A stretch of 64,000 bases of DNA. It comes from Chinchilla lanigera. Taxonomy: Eukaryota; Chordata; Mammalia; Rodentia; Chinchillidae. Positions within the stretch are counted from its first letter, which is position 1. Every line of letters begins with the position of its first letter. Below, one piece after another: positions 1 to 10,993 of this stretch. The notes below the pieces were generated by a model that saw nothing but the letters and a program-made list of their open reading frames with translations, was not told the origin of the DNA and did not search any database. A program made the position numbers and the translations under genes. The stretch lies in the NCBI RefSeq assembly GCF_000276665.1, contig NW_004955463.1:14319325-14383324 (forward strand), written 5' to 3'.

Positions 1-175
1 AGGCATGATGGCACATGCCTGTACTTCTAGCTACTTGGGAGGCTGAGACAGGAGAGCTGCTATGAGTGCAAAGGCCAGCCTGGGCGACATAGTGAATTCA
101 AGGCCAGCCAGCACTACATAGCAAGACCCTGTCTTAATTATAATAAAAATGTAAAAGCCAAAAGAAAAGAAAATT
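1..175 (+). repeat. B1 SINE, cut by window start
   Basis: The sequence shows the B1 order: a CATGATGGCACATGCCTG-like A box, GGGAGGCTGAGACAGGAG, two tandem GGCCAGCC blocks (the B1 29-bp duplication), CCCTGTCTT and an A-rich tail. Only the first few bases of the element are missing. Confidence 0.85.
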
Positions 176-247
176 GTACAATTGTGTGCCATGGCACCTG
201 CCTGTAATTGGGACCCTGAGGCAGGAGGTCACAAGTGTGAAGCCAGC
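176..247 (+). repeat. B1-dID SINE, left part
   Basis: This is the first half of a B1 that stops at GAAGCCAGCC. The missing end, CCCTGTCTCAAAAA followed by an ID unit, resumes at 645, so the element was split by the LTR at 253-639. Confidence 0.75.
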
Positions 248-252
248 CTGGC

Positions 253-639
253 TGTCTTTGTTACTTTCTCTCATTGCTGAGACAAAATACCTAACACTCA
301 AAGTGAAGGAGGAAAGTTTTATTTAGCTCATAGTTTGCAGAGACTTCAGTCCATAATCAGCTGGCTCTGAGGCAGGGTGGCATGGCAGAGGGGCATCACA
401 GAGGAGAAATAGTTCATGGTAGGCAGAAGACAGCAAAAGCAGGCAAACAACAATAGCAGCTTGTTTCTGCTCCTTTTATATATTCTATCTAGGCTTCCCT
501 GCTTAGGGTGGGTGTCAGACCAGTCAGTGGATTGATTTAGTAATCACACATCCTTAACCCCAGCATCATACAGTCTAGATCCAGCTAAAAACACTCACCT
601 CTGACTTCATGAGGCTTTAGGGGGACACAAGCCATCACA
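253..639 (-). mobile_element. Solo MaLR-type LTR inside a B1-dID
   Basis: The 387-bp element begins TG and ends CA and is flanked by near-identical 5-bp repeats, CTGGC (248-252) and CTGGA (640-644). Its body (ACAAAATACC, GGAGGAAAGTTTTATTTAGC, then GGGGGACACAAGCC at the far end) has the layout of an antisense ERVL-MaLR LTR. No internal coding region is present. The exact family (MT, ORR1 or other) is not resolved. Confidence 0.75.
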
Positions 640-644
640 CTGGA

Positions 645-758
645 CAACTTAACACAGCCCTGTCTCAAAAAGGGCTGGGGATATGGCTCAGTCACTGGTG
701 AAGTGCTTGCCTAGCACATGAGACCCTGGGTTCAATCCCCAGTACTGCACGCACGCAC
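645..758 (+). repeat. B1-dID SINE, right part
   Basis: It continues the split SINE of 176-247. The B1 tail CCCTGTCTCAAAAA runs straight into GGGCTGGGGATATGGCTCAG and GGTTCAATCCCCAGTACT, which are the A and B box regions of an ID element. A short CGCA repeat follows. Confidence 0.8.
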
Positions 759-859
759 GCATAGACATTCACACTCATGTACAAAGAACATATACAGTCA
801 TGGCCACTGCCCATTTTGAGAACTTCTTCATTACCCCGAACGGAACTTCTGTACCCACT

Positions 860-2280
860 AAACAATGGATTCTCATTTCCCCTCCCCTAGCTCTTGGTAA
901 CATTTAGCCTCCTCTGTGTCTGTTCACCTATTCTAGGTCACTCATACAAGCAGAATCATACAGTATTTTCCCTTTTGTATCTGCTTACTTTACTTAGGAT
1001 AGTATTTTCAAAGTTCATCTGTGTTGGAGTGTGTATGAGAATTTCATTCCTTTTTATGGTGGAATAATATTCTGTGTGCCCTACCTTGTTTATCCAGTCA
1101 TCTGTGGATGGGCACAGCTTGCCTTCATGTTTGGCTATTGTGAATAATTCTGCCGTGAACATTGGTGTACAAGAGTATGTGAAGCTCTGCTGTGAGTTGT
1201 TTTGGATGTATATATAGGAGTGAAATTGCTGAGTCATATAATTCTATGTTCAGCTTTTTGGGAATCACCGAACTGTTTCCCACCATTTTATAGCATTGTG
1301 TATTCCCACCAACAGTGTGTGAGAGTTTGAGTTTGTCCTTCACCTATACTTGTGATTTTCTGTTGTTTGTACATAGCTATTCTATGGGTGTGAAGAGATA
1401 CCTCATTTTGTTTCAATTTTCAGTTCTCTGAGGAATGATGTAGGATCATCTTTTCCTGTGCATACTGGCCATTTCTGTGTCTTCTTTGGATGTCTGTTGT
1501 ATAGTGTTGTTTTTTTTTTTTTTTTTGAGACAAAGTCTCACTATGTAGTTTACGCTGGCTTTGAATTCACTGTGTAGCTCAGGTTGGCCTCGAACTCAAG
1601 GTGACCCTCCTGCCTCAGTCTCCCAAGTGCTGGGATTACAGGTGTGCACCACCATGCCCGGCTCATTTGTCTAGTTTTGAATTAGGTTTCTGTTGTTTTT
1701 TATTGAGTTATAGGTGTTTGTTCTTTATATATTCTGGATATTAATCCCTTATCAAATATATGATTTGCAAATATTTTCTCCCATTCTATTCCATTATACT
1801 ATTTGATGGTGCCTTTGATGCATAAGTTTAAAATTGTGATGGAGTCCAGCTTATCTATTTTTAGTTTTGTTTCCTGTGCTTTGATGTCATAGCCAAGAAG
1901 TCCCTACCACATCCAGTGTCAGGAAGGAGTTCCTCTATGTCTTATGCTAAGCATTTTTAGGGTTCTGGTTCCCAGGTGTGGGTCCCTGGTCCATCATGAG
2001 CTTGTATGTGGTGGAAGGTGAGGCTCCACCCTCATGCATTTGGATCCAGTCTTCCTGCCATCATTTGCTGAGAAGATTACCCTTTCCTCAGTGAATGGTT
2101 TTGGCATCCTTGTAGAAAAGCAATTGACCCCACATGTGAGAGTTCATTTCTAGGTTCTCTGCTCTCTTCTATCGGTTTGTATGTTTATCCTCCTGTCCGT
2201 TTCATACTAGTTTGATTTCTATAGTTTTGTAATAAGTTTTAAAATTAGGAAGTGGGAGTCCTAGCTGTTTGGGATTGCTG
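860..2280 (-). mobile_element. Ancient LINE-1 ORF2 3' remnant
   Basis: The minus strand encodes pieces of the L1 ORF2 C-terminus; CPSTDDWINKV and EYYSTIKRNEIL are visible around 1030-1110. The rest reads as antisense ORF2 (for example the part around 1740-1800 matching 'GATATTAATCCCTTATCAAA'). There are many stops and frame breaks, so it is dead. A B1 sits inside it at 1510-1663. The edges are approximate. Confidence 0.85.
1510..1663 (-). repeat. B1 SINE in L1
   Basis: A poly-T lead is followed by GAGACAAAGTCTCACTATGT and ends CACCACCATGCCCGGC, the reverse complement of a full-length B1. It interrupts the older L1 remnant. Confidence 0.9.
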
Positions 2281-2337
2281 GAGGATTTTTTTGTTGTTGA
2301 TTCTGGTATTTATTTATTTACTTATTTACTTATTTTA

Positions 2338-2514
2338 GTTTTTTGAGACAGGGTCTTTCTTTTTTATTTTGTTTTGTTTTTTTGAAACAAGGTCTCACTA
2401 TGTAGTTCAGACTGGCCTTTAACTCAGTATGTAGCCCAGGCTGGCCTCAAACTCACGGAGATCTTCCTGTCTCAGCCTCCCAGTGCTGGGATACATGTGT
2501 GCACCACCATGTCC
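2338..2514 (-). repeat. B1 SINE with a second partial B1 head
   Basis: A 5'-truncated B1 fragment (TTTTTTGAGACAGGGTCTTTC, reading + strand) is followed after T/G-rich bases by a near-complete B1 ending CACCACCATGTCCCC. A (TTTA)n-like stretch precedes it. Confidence 0.8.
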
Positions 2515-3225
2515 CCACTTCCTTTTAAAATCTCTTCTCCCTTTCTGGTGTTTTCTCTGGCTGCTGACAGCCAGCTTTGCCTGAGAGAACACTATACTGC
2601 CTTCAGTGGTTGTCTGATAACCCAGAAATGCTCCTTACCTGCTCTCCCTGACCCCACCTCCAGCCAGACTTTTCATCCCAACCTGTTTGTGGAGAACCTT
2701 CTGTGTGCCAGACCTCTGGGCCCTGAGCATCCAGAGGACCGAGATGTGTGCAGGAGCTCACGCAAGGCAGGCAGGGGCTGAGAATCGCATTGCTCCAAGC
2801 TCCAAGTGAGCTGAGCAGGGGGCAGGCAGGGAGCCCACTGGTTCCCAGGGAGAAGCCAGCCACGGAGGATGAGCTGCCGGGCGAGGGGTTGGAAAAGGGT
2901 CCAGGAGAAAGGGCGACTTCGCTCACTCTAAGGGATGGCCATGTTGGGGGCTGTTGCATCTGAGGAACGGTGAGGATTTGGTGGGTGGAACGGAGGTGGA
3001 TGGGCTGGAGAGGTGGGTGAGAGATTCCTCTATTTCTGGCCTCACCACAGCTCTCTCAGCCTGCCGTCTGGGAAGTGTTCTCCCGGGGACTCAGCGAAGG
3101 ACCGTTGCTTCCAGGGGTTCTCTCCGCACCTCCCTGTGCAGCACGCTCGGCAGTGGGCTAGACTTTCCTGGTCAACACTGTTTAAATTTGTAGCATACCA
3201 TTTGTTTGCTTAAAATTGGGAGTTA
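2515..3225. other. Unassigned upstream DNA
   Basis: Mixed-composition sequence. Short open frames exist on both strands, but none shows a recognisable domain, splice context or start context. I see no repeat family either. Confidence 0.5.
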
Positions 3226-3645
3226 TCTCGATCCATTTTCTGTTCTCTAACAGAATACCTGACACTGTGTCATTTATAAGGAAAAGACACCGCTTCAGCT
3301 TACAGTTTTACAAGGTGGGAAATCTGAGACGAGGCAGCTGCATATGGTGAGGTCGTAAATGGGCATCCACAAAGTTCCAGGGTGGCACAGGGCATCCCAT
3401 GGTGAGGGGTTTCCAAGAGACAGGGCCAAACCAGCTTTGATAACAGACCTCCCAGGGAGATGACTCACTAACCTGATAATCCTGGAACCTATGGGTGGCT
3501 CTTCCCTTATAACCTAGTGACCCACTTTTTAATAATTCACAGTGGGGATTAAATTTCAACCCAAGTTTTGGTGGGCACTTTGTAGAGTAATGCTTGTTTT
3601 CTGGAAGTGGGATAGCTCTGCTTCTGAACCCAGTATCCATTTCAT
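3226..3645 (-). mobile_element. MaLR-type LTR fragment
   Basis: It opens TTTTCTGTTCTCTAACAGAA, continues with CATTTATAAGGAAAAGACAC, and ends with GGGGATTAAATTTCAACCC and GTTTTGGTGGGCAC. This is the same layout as the LTR at 253-639 and as antisense MaLR LTRs in general, but more diverged. No clear terminal duplication was seen. Confidence 0.65.
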
Positions 3646-3838
3646 ATTGCGTGTCCTTAAAGAACCTTGACAACATAGTGTGTCCCTGATCAGAATGAAC
3701 ACTCCCAGGAGTCTTGCAAAGTTGCTTTACTGCATAACAATAGCTCTAAAAACTTCTTTAGGCCTCACATCCCTCGGTGATAAACATTTTCATATTTTTT
3801 TTTACATGAAAAGAATGCCTGCACATTATAGAAAAGTG

Positions 3839-4004
3839 GAGCCAGGCATGGTGGTGCCTGGCTATATGGTGCATGCCTCCAGCACTTGGGAGGCTGAGGC
3901 AGGAGGATTGCTATGAATGTAAGTCCAGCCTGGACTACATAATAAGGCCAGGCCAGCCTGAACTATATAGCATGACTCTGTCTCAAAACAAAGAAGAAAG
4001 AAAA
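3839..4004 (+). repeat. B1 SINE
   Basis: GAGCCAGGCATGGTGGTGCC, GGGAGGCTGAGGCAGGAGGA, duplicated CCAGCCTG blocks and CTGTCTCAAAACAAAG are all present. Confidence 0.9.
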
Positions 4005-4049
4005 GTTGGGAGTTTCAAGTGATGCCAAAACCTACCTATGACCTTGTTT

Positions 4050-4190
4050 TATCTTTGCCTGGACCCCATGAAGTAGATATTACTCTTTCCATTCCACAGT
4101 TAAGAGATAGGTCTGCAGAAGTTGAGAGGCTAAGGTCACAGAGCTTGTAAATGGGGACCTGGGATCTGAGTGGATCCAGGTCTGAAGAAA
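4050..4190 (-). repeat. MIR fragment
   Basis: It reads CCATGAAGTAGATATTACTC ... CCACAGTTAAGAGATAGG ... AAGGTCACAGAGCTTGTAAA, the reverse complement of the central MIR core. It is old and diverged. Confidence 0.6.
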
Positions 4191-6235
4191 TGGGCATAAA
4201 CAGGAGACAAAGTTACTAGGCGTTGTTTCCCGAGTGGATGTGCTTCCCAGACACTCATTAACCAGCAGAGGCTTCTGCTCACCCACTTGAAAAGGAGTTT
4301 TTATGGCTCTTTCCCTACTGATAGCGTAGTTCCAGGGAAGCAGATGTTTGATGCGCTGTCCAGCCTATTCCATAGGTAAATACCATATACTGTATTGCAG
4401 TATACCTCTAGGTAGATTAACTAATGGGCAGCTTTGGAACACCCAGCTGAAATGAGTCAGCGTGGTACTGGGTGTGGAAAGCCTACCTGAGGATTGTTGC
4501 CAACAGCATAAAGGCAAAAGTAGGAAGGAAGGTGGTATGCTGTTGCTGAAGAAGCTTGTCGTGCTGGCTTTCCTAGTACAAAATCAGCTGTTATCATCAG
4601 AGGAGCTCAAGTCCGTGCTGTTGCTGAGGATGGCCGTGATTTTCTTCGGGGGAGCTCTGGTCCTTACCTTGAACATCACTTCCAGCTCCAGTGCAGATCC
4701 CTCAGCCTACTGGCACAGATGCTTCATCTAGCTGGTACCAACTTTCTAGCTTCTACCACTGACCTTTGGGCCTTCCCAGTGCAGATTCCTGATACAGATT
4801 TGCATGAGACACTGTCATGGGATCTAGGCCTCCAGTTGGAGTCGTGGAGGACATTACCGTGGGCTCTAAGTCTTCAGCTGGATATTGCTATGGGATCCAA
4901 GGCCTCAGCTGGATTCTTTGGGTCTCTAGCATGTGGACAGATCTCTTGCACTCTTCTGCATTTGACTCTTTAAGTAAATATTATAAAATAATCCTATAAA
5001 TTGTGTGCCTCGTATTAAATCTGTTCCCTCGCAAATCCTGACTACAACAGCCTCTCAAGGGTTTTTCTCCTGAATTATTTTTATCTGAGACTTGCTTTTC
5101 CTAACAACTGCAAAATGTTGTGTTTCTATGGCTACATTGAAACTGCGGTTTGAGAACACAAAGCTAGGGAGGCTGGCAAGATCGGAAAGTGGGAAGCTGA
5201 CATTTCCTTTGCCTTTTCAGTCCTGTGTATCCACTGGCCTTGGAAGGCCCTCAGGTTCTTTGTTGATCAGTTTCTCCAGAGCACAGCACAGCACGCCTGG
5301 GGCCTGGGTTTGAGCTCCAGCATGGGAAACAATTACATTAGGGCTGTGGTACTTCTGGGCAGATGTGTGTGTGAAGCCCATGGTGTTCGTCCATCTTTTG
5401 TCACTAAAATAATTATCAGATACAATCGACTTACAGTTAGGAAAGGCCTGTCTGGGCTCATGGCTTGGAGGTTCGAGGCCTGTTGTTCTGGGGCCGTGGT
5501 GAAGTGGACATCGTCGGGGAGAGCAAAGCAGGGCGAACAGAGGACGAGGCCAGGACCCCCAGCCCTTAGTGGGCCTGCGGACCCCCATGGGAGCTGCCTC
5601 ACCACCCAGCAGCAGCGCCACCCTGTGGGCCAGGCCTTTAACACAGTGCTTTGGGGGACATTCAGGATCCAAGTTCTAAGACTGTGCTTCCTAATGGATG
5701 CCCAGTGCCCTGCAGTGATGACACTAGCCAGGTCCTGAGTAACACAGGCCCCTTTACTGTCTGTATCCAAACTGGAGGCGGGCAGGTTTCTTTAGGGACA
5801 AGGTTAGAACGGAGAGGGATGCCCACATTTGGGGACTATGTGGCAGTAACGAGGAGGCAGAGGGACAGAGGGCCTCTCTCACAGTCTGCGAGCTCGGTTG
5901 TCTGGATTGGGCCCCTTTCTGTTTTGTGCCTCCTTGCTGCTTGCCGCCAGGTGCAAGGCTCTGTTCTCCAGGCCACCACCAGGGGGCACCAGCCATCACC
6001 CGCTGGTTTTGGTTTAGGCTGGCCCGCAGCAAGGCTGTTTCTTCCGCCCTTTGGGTGTGGTAAAACAAGAAAGCATAGGGATACTAACTTGTGTTACATG
6101 CAGGAGAAAAGAAAAATAGGCTAGAGATGAGCTTTTATATTTCTGTTTCCTTCTGCTGGCTAGGATCCTGCCTCTCAGGGATGTGTGGTTTTTTTATTTG
6201 TTTGGTTGGGGGTTTTTTGTTGTTTTTTGGTGGTT
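4191..6235. other. Unassigned upstream DNA, part LTR-like
   Basis: About 4455-5050 has repeated GCTGTTGCTGA motifs and an A/T-rich end (AAATATTATAAAATAATCC) that could be an old LTR; I cannot name it. From 5050 to 6235 several overlapping open frames run on both strands (5217-5770) without recognisable protein content. I judge them to be chance. Confidence 0.35.
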
Positions 6236-6315
6236 TTTTTGTATCAGGAATCAAACTCAGGACCTTGTGCTTAGTAGGCCGGTGCTGTGCCACTGAGCTA
6301 CATCCCCAGCCCATC
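6236..6315 (-). repeat. ID SINE
   Basis: Antisense ID: GTATCAGGAATCAAACTCAG, then CACTGAGCTACATCCCCAGC. A T/G-rich stretch just upstream is its reversed A-rich tail. Confidence 0.85.
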
Positions 6316-6481
6316 TTTACTCCTACAGATCTTACGGTTCAGAAGGTTTTTTTAGGGTGGAGTAAAGATAAAATGTATTTAATACAATAATGTATTAAGT
6401 ACGCTCCTCAGATCTCCTGCTTGTCACTGAAGCGGGCGGGGAAGGCGATTTGGGTTCAGCATGCTCCAGAGTAAGGCCTGC

Positions 6482-6503
6482 TGCCCCCCCCCCCCCCCCC
6501 CCC
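6482..6503. repeat. Poly-C tract
   Basis: A run of about 20 consecutive C. The surrounding 6316-6965 holds nothing else I recognise. Such runs are prone to length error in assemblies. Confidence 0.9.
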
Positions 6504-6980
6504 GCCGCTCAAGACAGCCACCAACACACCTTAAGGTATCAGGAGACCACTTCTGTAGCAGGGAATAAGTTTTTAAAAAAGCTAGTAAGAAAAATGCACA
6601 CTTCATTTTTCTATTAAAAATATTATTTGCTATGGGCAACCATTTCTCACTGCACCTCGGTGGAGGAAAAGACAGGGCATAGAAAATATTAGTGCTCGCG
6701 CCACCTTTCTTTTGCATGGTTCAGAGTAATTTTTGTGGCTTCAGAGAAATCTTCCTTCTCCTTTGAACTGATCATTGCTCATTCACTGATAGTCACTGCT
6801 CTGATTTCAACGTAAACACCCTGTGGGAGGCAGAGGGAGCTCATTGTGACTTTTTGTATTAACAGAATACAAAATTTGAAGATGTCCTTTAAAATGTTTG
6901 TTAATTGAATGCGTGACAGAACTTTCTGGTGCCCCCTGGTGGCCTTTTAGTTCCTGGCTGGCGAATTTGTATTACAGAAG

Positions 6981-7006
6981 GGAGAGAGAGAGAGAGAGAG
7001 AGAGAG
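6981..7006. repeat. (GA)n microsatellite
   Basis: About 13 GA dinucleotides directly next to the 3' end of the antisense B1-dID at 7007, probably grown from its purine-rich tail. Confidence 0.9.
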
Positions 7007-7188
7007 TTACTATGGATACAACCCAGGGGCACTATACCCCTGAGCTACTGCCCTAGCCCTTTTTAAATGTTATTTAAAAATAACAAATTTAGGGTCTCAC
7101 CAATTTGCCTAGGCTGAGTTTGAACTTTGATCTTCCTGCCTCAGCCTCCCATAGTGCTGGCTTACAGGTGTGCCACCATGCCAGGTTT
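7007..7188 (-). repeat. B1-dID dimeric SINE
   Basis: On the + strand an antisense ID (CCCCTGAGCTACTGCCCTAG) is followed by an A/T-rich linker and an antisense 5'-half B1 ending GTGCCACCATGCCAGG. On the minus strand the order is B1, linker, ID. Confidence 0.8.
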
Positions 7189-7280
7189 AGGAAGATTTTG
7201 TTCAGAGTGGAAGTGGGGAGACTGCATCTTCCCCAAGCCAGCAGAATGCTAGTTCCTCATTAAGAAGAATGAGTTATTTA

Positions 7281-7392
7281 ACAGCATGCTAGTAGCTCAA
7301 GTTTCTTGGGAGGCTGAGGCCAGAGGATCCTGCGTCCAGGAATTCAGAGCCAGCCTGGGCAATATAGTGAGACCTGTCTCAAAAAAAACAAG
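7281..7392 (+). repeat. B1 SINE, diverged
   Basis: It contains GGGAGGCTGAGGCCAGAGGA, GCCAGCCTGGGCAATATAGT and CCTGTCTCAAAAAAAAC. Confidence 0.75.
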
Positions 7393-7629
7393 CTATTCCA
7401 GTTCCTAAGTTACCCAAAAGGAACAATGTTGTTGGTGGACCAAAACCCTAACAATACCAGGACTCACTGGACTGGCTGTTCTAGCACCTCTTATACTTTT
7501 AAATCTCTCCTTGTGTTTTTTACCTGGCCAGTTCATCGTTGTTTTCTTTTTAAGCACACGTTGTTTTTATGCCCTTGCTGTGTGAGTTTATACCCCCGTA
7601 CAAGTGGTCAGTGAAGTTGAAGGGAGATG

Positions 7630-8330
7630 TGTGGTAGGGGCCTGAGAGATTGAGAGGGCGGAGATGGTATGTGTATGGGGGTGACGGACAGCCAGACACA
7701 CACACTCTCTGGGTGTGAGAGGTAGTTTGTGTGTGTGACTTTGTGTGTGTGTGGTGTTTGTGAGCTAGAAGCTTCTGTGGGGGAAGATGTAATTGTGTGG
7801 TGTACGTGAGAATGGTGTGTTCGACTAGATGTGACACTATATGGGGGAAAGTGTGGTGTGTATGGTGTGTGTGGTGTGTGTGTACATGAGACTGTGGGTT
7901 GAGTGGTTTCGTGTGACTGGGGGTACAGTGTGTATGTGAGACTCTGTGGAGGAAATGTGTGACTGTGTGTGTATATTGTGTATGCTGTGTATGTAGTGGG
8001 TATATGTACATGAGAATGTGTGGGTGGGGTTGTGTGTATGTGCCATGGGTGGGGGAAGTGTGGTATGTGTGACTGTATAGTATATATGACATGTCTGTAA
8101 TGTGTGTGTGTACATGAGACTGCAGGTGGGGATCTTGGGTTTTGTGTGTGTGTTCGTGACTATATATGGGACTGTGTGTGACTGTTGCAGTGAGCTGTAG
8201 TGTATATGTGTGACTCGCATGAGACCGTGGAGGAAGTGTGTGACCATGTGTGGTGTGAGTCCCTGTATATGAGGCTGTGTGTGGAATGGTGGTGTTGGCT
8301 GTGTGTTATGTGAGTGTGGCCTGTGTATGC
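7630..8330. repeat. GT-rich degenerate low-complexity tract
   Basis: About 700 bases dominated by TGTGTG runs and recurring GTGTGACT, CATGAGACTGT and GTATATG words, with no fixed period. The opposite strand stays open in several frames and would read as His/Thr-rich peptide only because stop codons are rare in CA repeats. I do not call a gene here. Confidence 0.8.
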
Positions 8331-9150
8331 CCTGGACCACCAGCCCTGTGTTGCCTACACAAACCTTCCTCACAAAGCAGTGAGTTTTGCAGGGCATGGC
8401 CGCAGGTCAGGGAAGTCTTGTCGCCGGAAGATACTGCAGCTGACACTCAGACCCCAGGCTTCTTCAGGCCTCTGCTCTTCAGAGCTGAGCTGTACTGCTT
8501 GTCAGCATGGAAGCTCCCAGGAGCAGCACCACCGCCTCCCAGCCATCCCAGGGAGCTGGGAGGGATCTCGATGACACTGCTCTTTCGCAGTCGCTGCGCT
8601 ACGTACCCCTCCCCCCCCCGCGTTTCCTCCTCTCACCCTTCGCAAACCGTCTGGAAACTGAAGCATAGCACTTCCTTTTTTGGTCATAGCTGAGCATCTT
8701 CCACTTGCATCACTCGAGCCTGGAGCTGCGTGAGGTCGCTGAGCTCCTCACAGGCTGCGGTGTGTGCATCGGCCTGCGCCTTGCTGGGGCCATCCTCACA
8801 GAAGGGCTCCCCCAGCCCTGCTGGTCCCCAGAGCCTCTGGTGGATCTTTCCAGATGGGTGCCTGTAACTAGAGTGAGGATGGTGAAGACAAAGTAATTCT
8901 CAGCATCTTGGTTGGGGGAAAATATTAGCTTCTTTCAGGGACCAAGGAAAGAGCCCAAGGAGTCACTTTAAGATCTTTGAGAATTAGGGACATTCTTTCA
9001 GTTTCTGGGGACTTTCTGAGGCAGCTTTGGGCGAGATGTCCCTGGAGCTGAGGAATGCGTCTGTACCATCTCACACTCCATTCCTGGCACCAGTGCCCAG
9101 GAAGATGTCTGAACCTGTGGCTCATCATAGCTGCTGCTACCTTCACTGCT
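8331..9150. other. Unassigned upstream DNA
   Basis: Moderately GC-rich sequence with no repeat family or exon I can recognise. Short frames on both strands lack any domain signature. Confidence 0.45.
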
Positions 9151-9242
9151 GCTGCTGTTTTTACTTCTGCCCCCTCCTCCTCCTCCCCTTTTCCTTCCTC
9201 CTCTTCCTTCCTCCCTTCCCTTCTCTCTCCTCCTTCTCTTCC
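9140..9242. repeat. Polypyrimidine tract, (TCC)n-like
   Basis: After a short CTG run, about 80 bases are almost pure C and T (CCTCCTCCTCCTCCCC, then TTCC, CTTCC and TCTCC words). The complementary strand is purine-only. Confidence 0.85.
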
Positions 9243-9257
9243 ACATCTCCTTTTTTA

Positions 9258-9402
9258 TTCTTTAGAGACAGGGTCTCCCTGTGTATTTCAGGCTGGCCTT
9301 GAACTCACACTGTATGGCCCACACTGGCCTCCAACTCATGGTAATTTTCCTGCCTCAACCTCTTGAGTGCTGGGATTACAGGTGTGTGCCACCATGCCTG
9401 GC
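9258..9402 (-). repeat. B1 SINE
   Basis: Antisense B1 from TTTAGAGACAGGGTCTCCCT to CACCATGCCTGGCC, with the internal duplication present. Confidence 0.9.
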
Positions 9403-9493
9403 CAACACAGCATCTTAAATCAAGGGGTTACTGAGCCAAGAGGCAGGAGGCCAGTGACTAATGAAAATGTCCATCTTGTTGGCTAATGCAGTG

Positions 9494-9556
9494 CAGAGTT
9501 ACAGGGTCTCACTATATAGTCCAGGCTGGCCTTGAACTTACCACGCCTGGTGCAGT
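9494..9556 (-). repeat. B1 SINE, internally deleted
   Basis: TTACAGGGTCTCACTATATA and GGCTGGCCTTGAACTT join directly to ACCACGCCTGG, so the middle of the element is missing. Confidence 0.75.
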
Positions 9557-10755
9557 CATATTTGTGCATGTAGAATCCACTGATATCACTAAAGTAGACT
9601 CAGCCCTGGCCCCTGGAGCCCCTGCCTGCCAGTTCACTAGAGGACATTATCTTACTATGGATATTCCCTTTACAGAGCCTCTGGTGGACAGCTCATGGCA
9701 TGTCTCCCACCCCGAGGATGCTAGCTCTTCCTGGGGATCCTGCCACATGCCCTCAGATTTGGTCTAGGGCACAGGAGGGGTTGTCAGGAGACATAACTAG
9801 ATGAGGTTGGGTCTCAGGTCCTTTGCTGGGTCCAGTGTTGTTTCGTGGAAGTGGTTGAGGACCAGAGTGGGCACTCGGTGGTCAGGGCTGAGCCATTTCC
9901 CACCCCTGCACCCAGAGCAGGAGCTGGATCCAGGACAGCTAAACCACACGCACTGGAATGCCAGAGGAGACATGGGTTACCGATCTGAGGCGATAAGAAC
10001 CAGAAATAACTCTTTCAGCTGTTGCTGGCATTGGTGGCTGAGCTCAGTGGTTCTGTTGTGGTCACACAGGTACTGCGGGTGAGGGGAAGCAGAGAAGGTA
10101 CAGCCCTGAACTTGCTATGGGTCCAGAAGCTCTTGCTGTCCTGTTGGGATGGAGGAGACACAATGGCCATGCAGTGTGAGGATCTCAGTGTGGCCAGGTG
10201 GGTGCCTTCACCAGTCCGTCTCCTCCACGCTGCAGGAGCAGGGGGGCAGGCACAGGACTATGTTTTCTAGTGTGCCCCAAAGTGCTGCTGAGGTGCTGGG
10301 CTGGGGAGCACGTGTTTAGTGCCACTGATTTAAGGCAAAGGGCTTAAACACTCCATTTAGAGGAAAAAGGGGGGAAAGGGAGAGGAGAGACTGAGGGAGG
10401 AAAGGAAGAAGGAAGGCAGTGGCTCCATAAAGACGTGAAAAATGCTCAGGCTTCAAGACTAATTGATGCATTCAAATCAACAGTTACTGATGGTGGCCTA
10501 TTGTTTCCATCCATGTGGCAAAGTTTTAAAAGGTTGAGCTTAACATCGAATAAGGATTTGGGACTAGGTGGTCTCATACATTGCTATTCAAAAACAAAAA
10601 CCATACAGCCTTTCTGGAGGGCACCTGGCTGTATGTGTCAGATACAGATGCATTTGTTTAAACACTCCATGCGAAGAAACCGTATGTATGTGAAGGGTGT
10701 ACCTGCACAGGGCTGCTCACCAGCTTCATGCATAATGAGGGGCAGTGAAGCTATT
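9557..10755. other. Unassigned upstream DNA
   Basis: No exon, RNA gene or repeat family recognised. A purine-rich stretch (AGGAAAAAGGGGGGAAAGGG and following) lies at about 10360-10415. Confidence 0.45.
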
Positions 10756-10756
10756 T

Positions 10757-10918
10757 GTTTGTTTATTGTTTGTGGTAGTGGGGATCAAACTGTAGGTCTT
10801 CACGCTGAGCTTACATCCCCAGCCCTTTTTCTTTTTTAATTTTTGAGACAGGGTCTCACTAAATTGCTGAGGTGGAACTCAAACTTGTGATCCTCCTGCC
10901 TCAGCCTCCCACTGTGCC
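10757..10918 (-). repeat. B1-dID dimeric SINE
   Basis: Antisense ID (GTGGGGATCAAACTGTAGG ... TTACATCCCCAGCCC), a T-rich linker, then antisense 5'-half B1 (GAGACAGGGTCTCACTAAAT ... CTGCCTCAGCCTCCCA). Confidence 0.85.
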
Positions 10919-10958
10919 CAAATTGCTTCCCCTGAAGGGATATTCAGTCAGTTCACTG

Positions 10959-10993
10959 AGCTGGGCACAGTGGGAGGCTGAGGCAGGAGGATG
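10959..10993 (+). repeat. B1 fragment
   Basis: A short GAGCTGGGCACAGTGGGAGG and CTGAGGCAGGAGGA piece of a B1, with most of the A box region deleted. Confidence 0.6.

Noticed and set aside
860..2280. L1 ORF2-like minus-strand peptide as a possible gene
   Set aside because: It is only the decayed C-terminal end of L1 ORF2, with many stops and a B1 inserted.
5217..5770. Overlapping 140-150 codon frames on both strands
   Set aside because: They overlap on opposite strands in the same place, show no domain and have no splice or promoter context.
7550..8397. Long minus-strand open frames rich in His and Thr
   Set aside because: They come from the GT-rich low-complexity tract, where the CA strand has few stop codons. 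There is no non-repetitive protein sequence.
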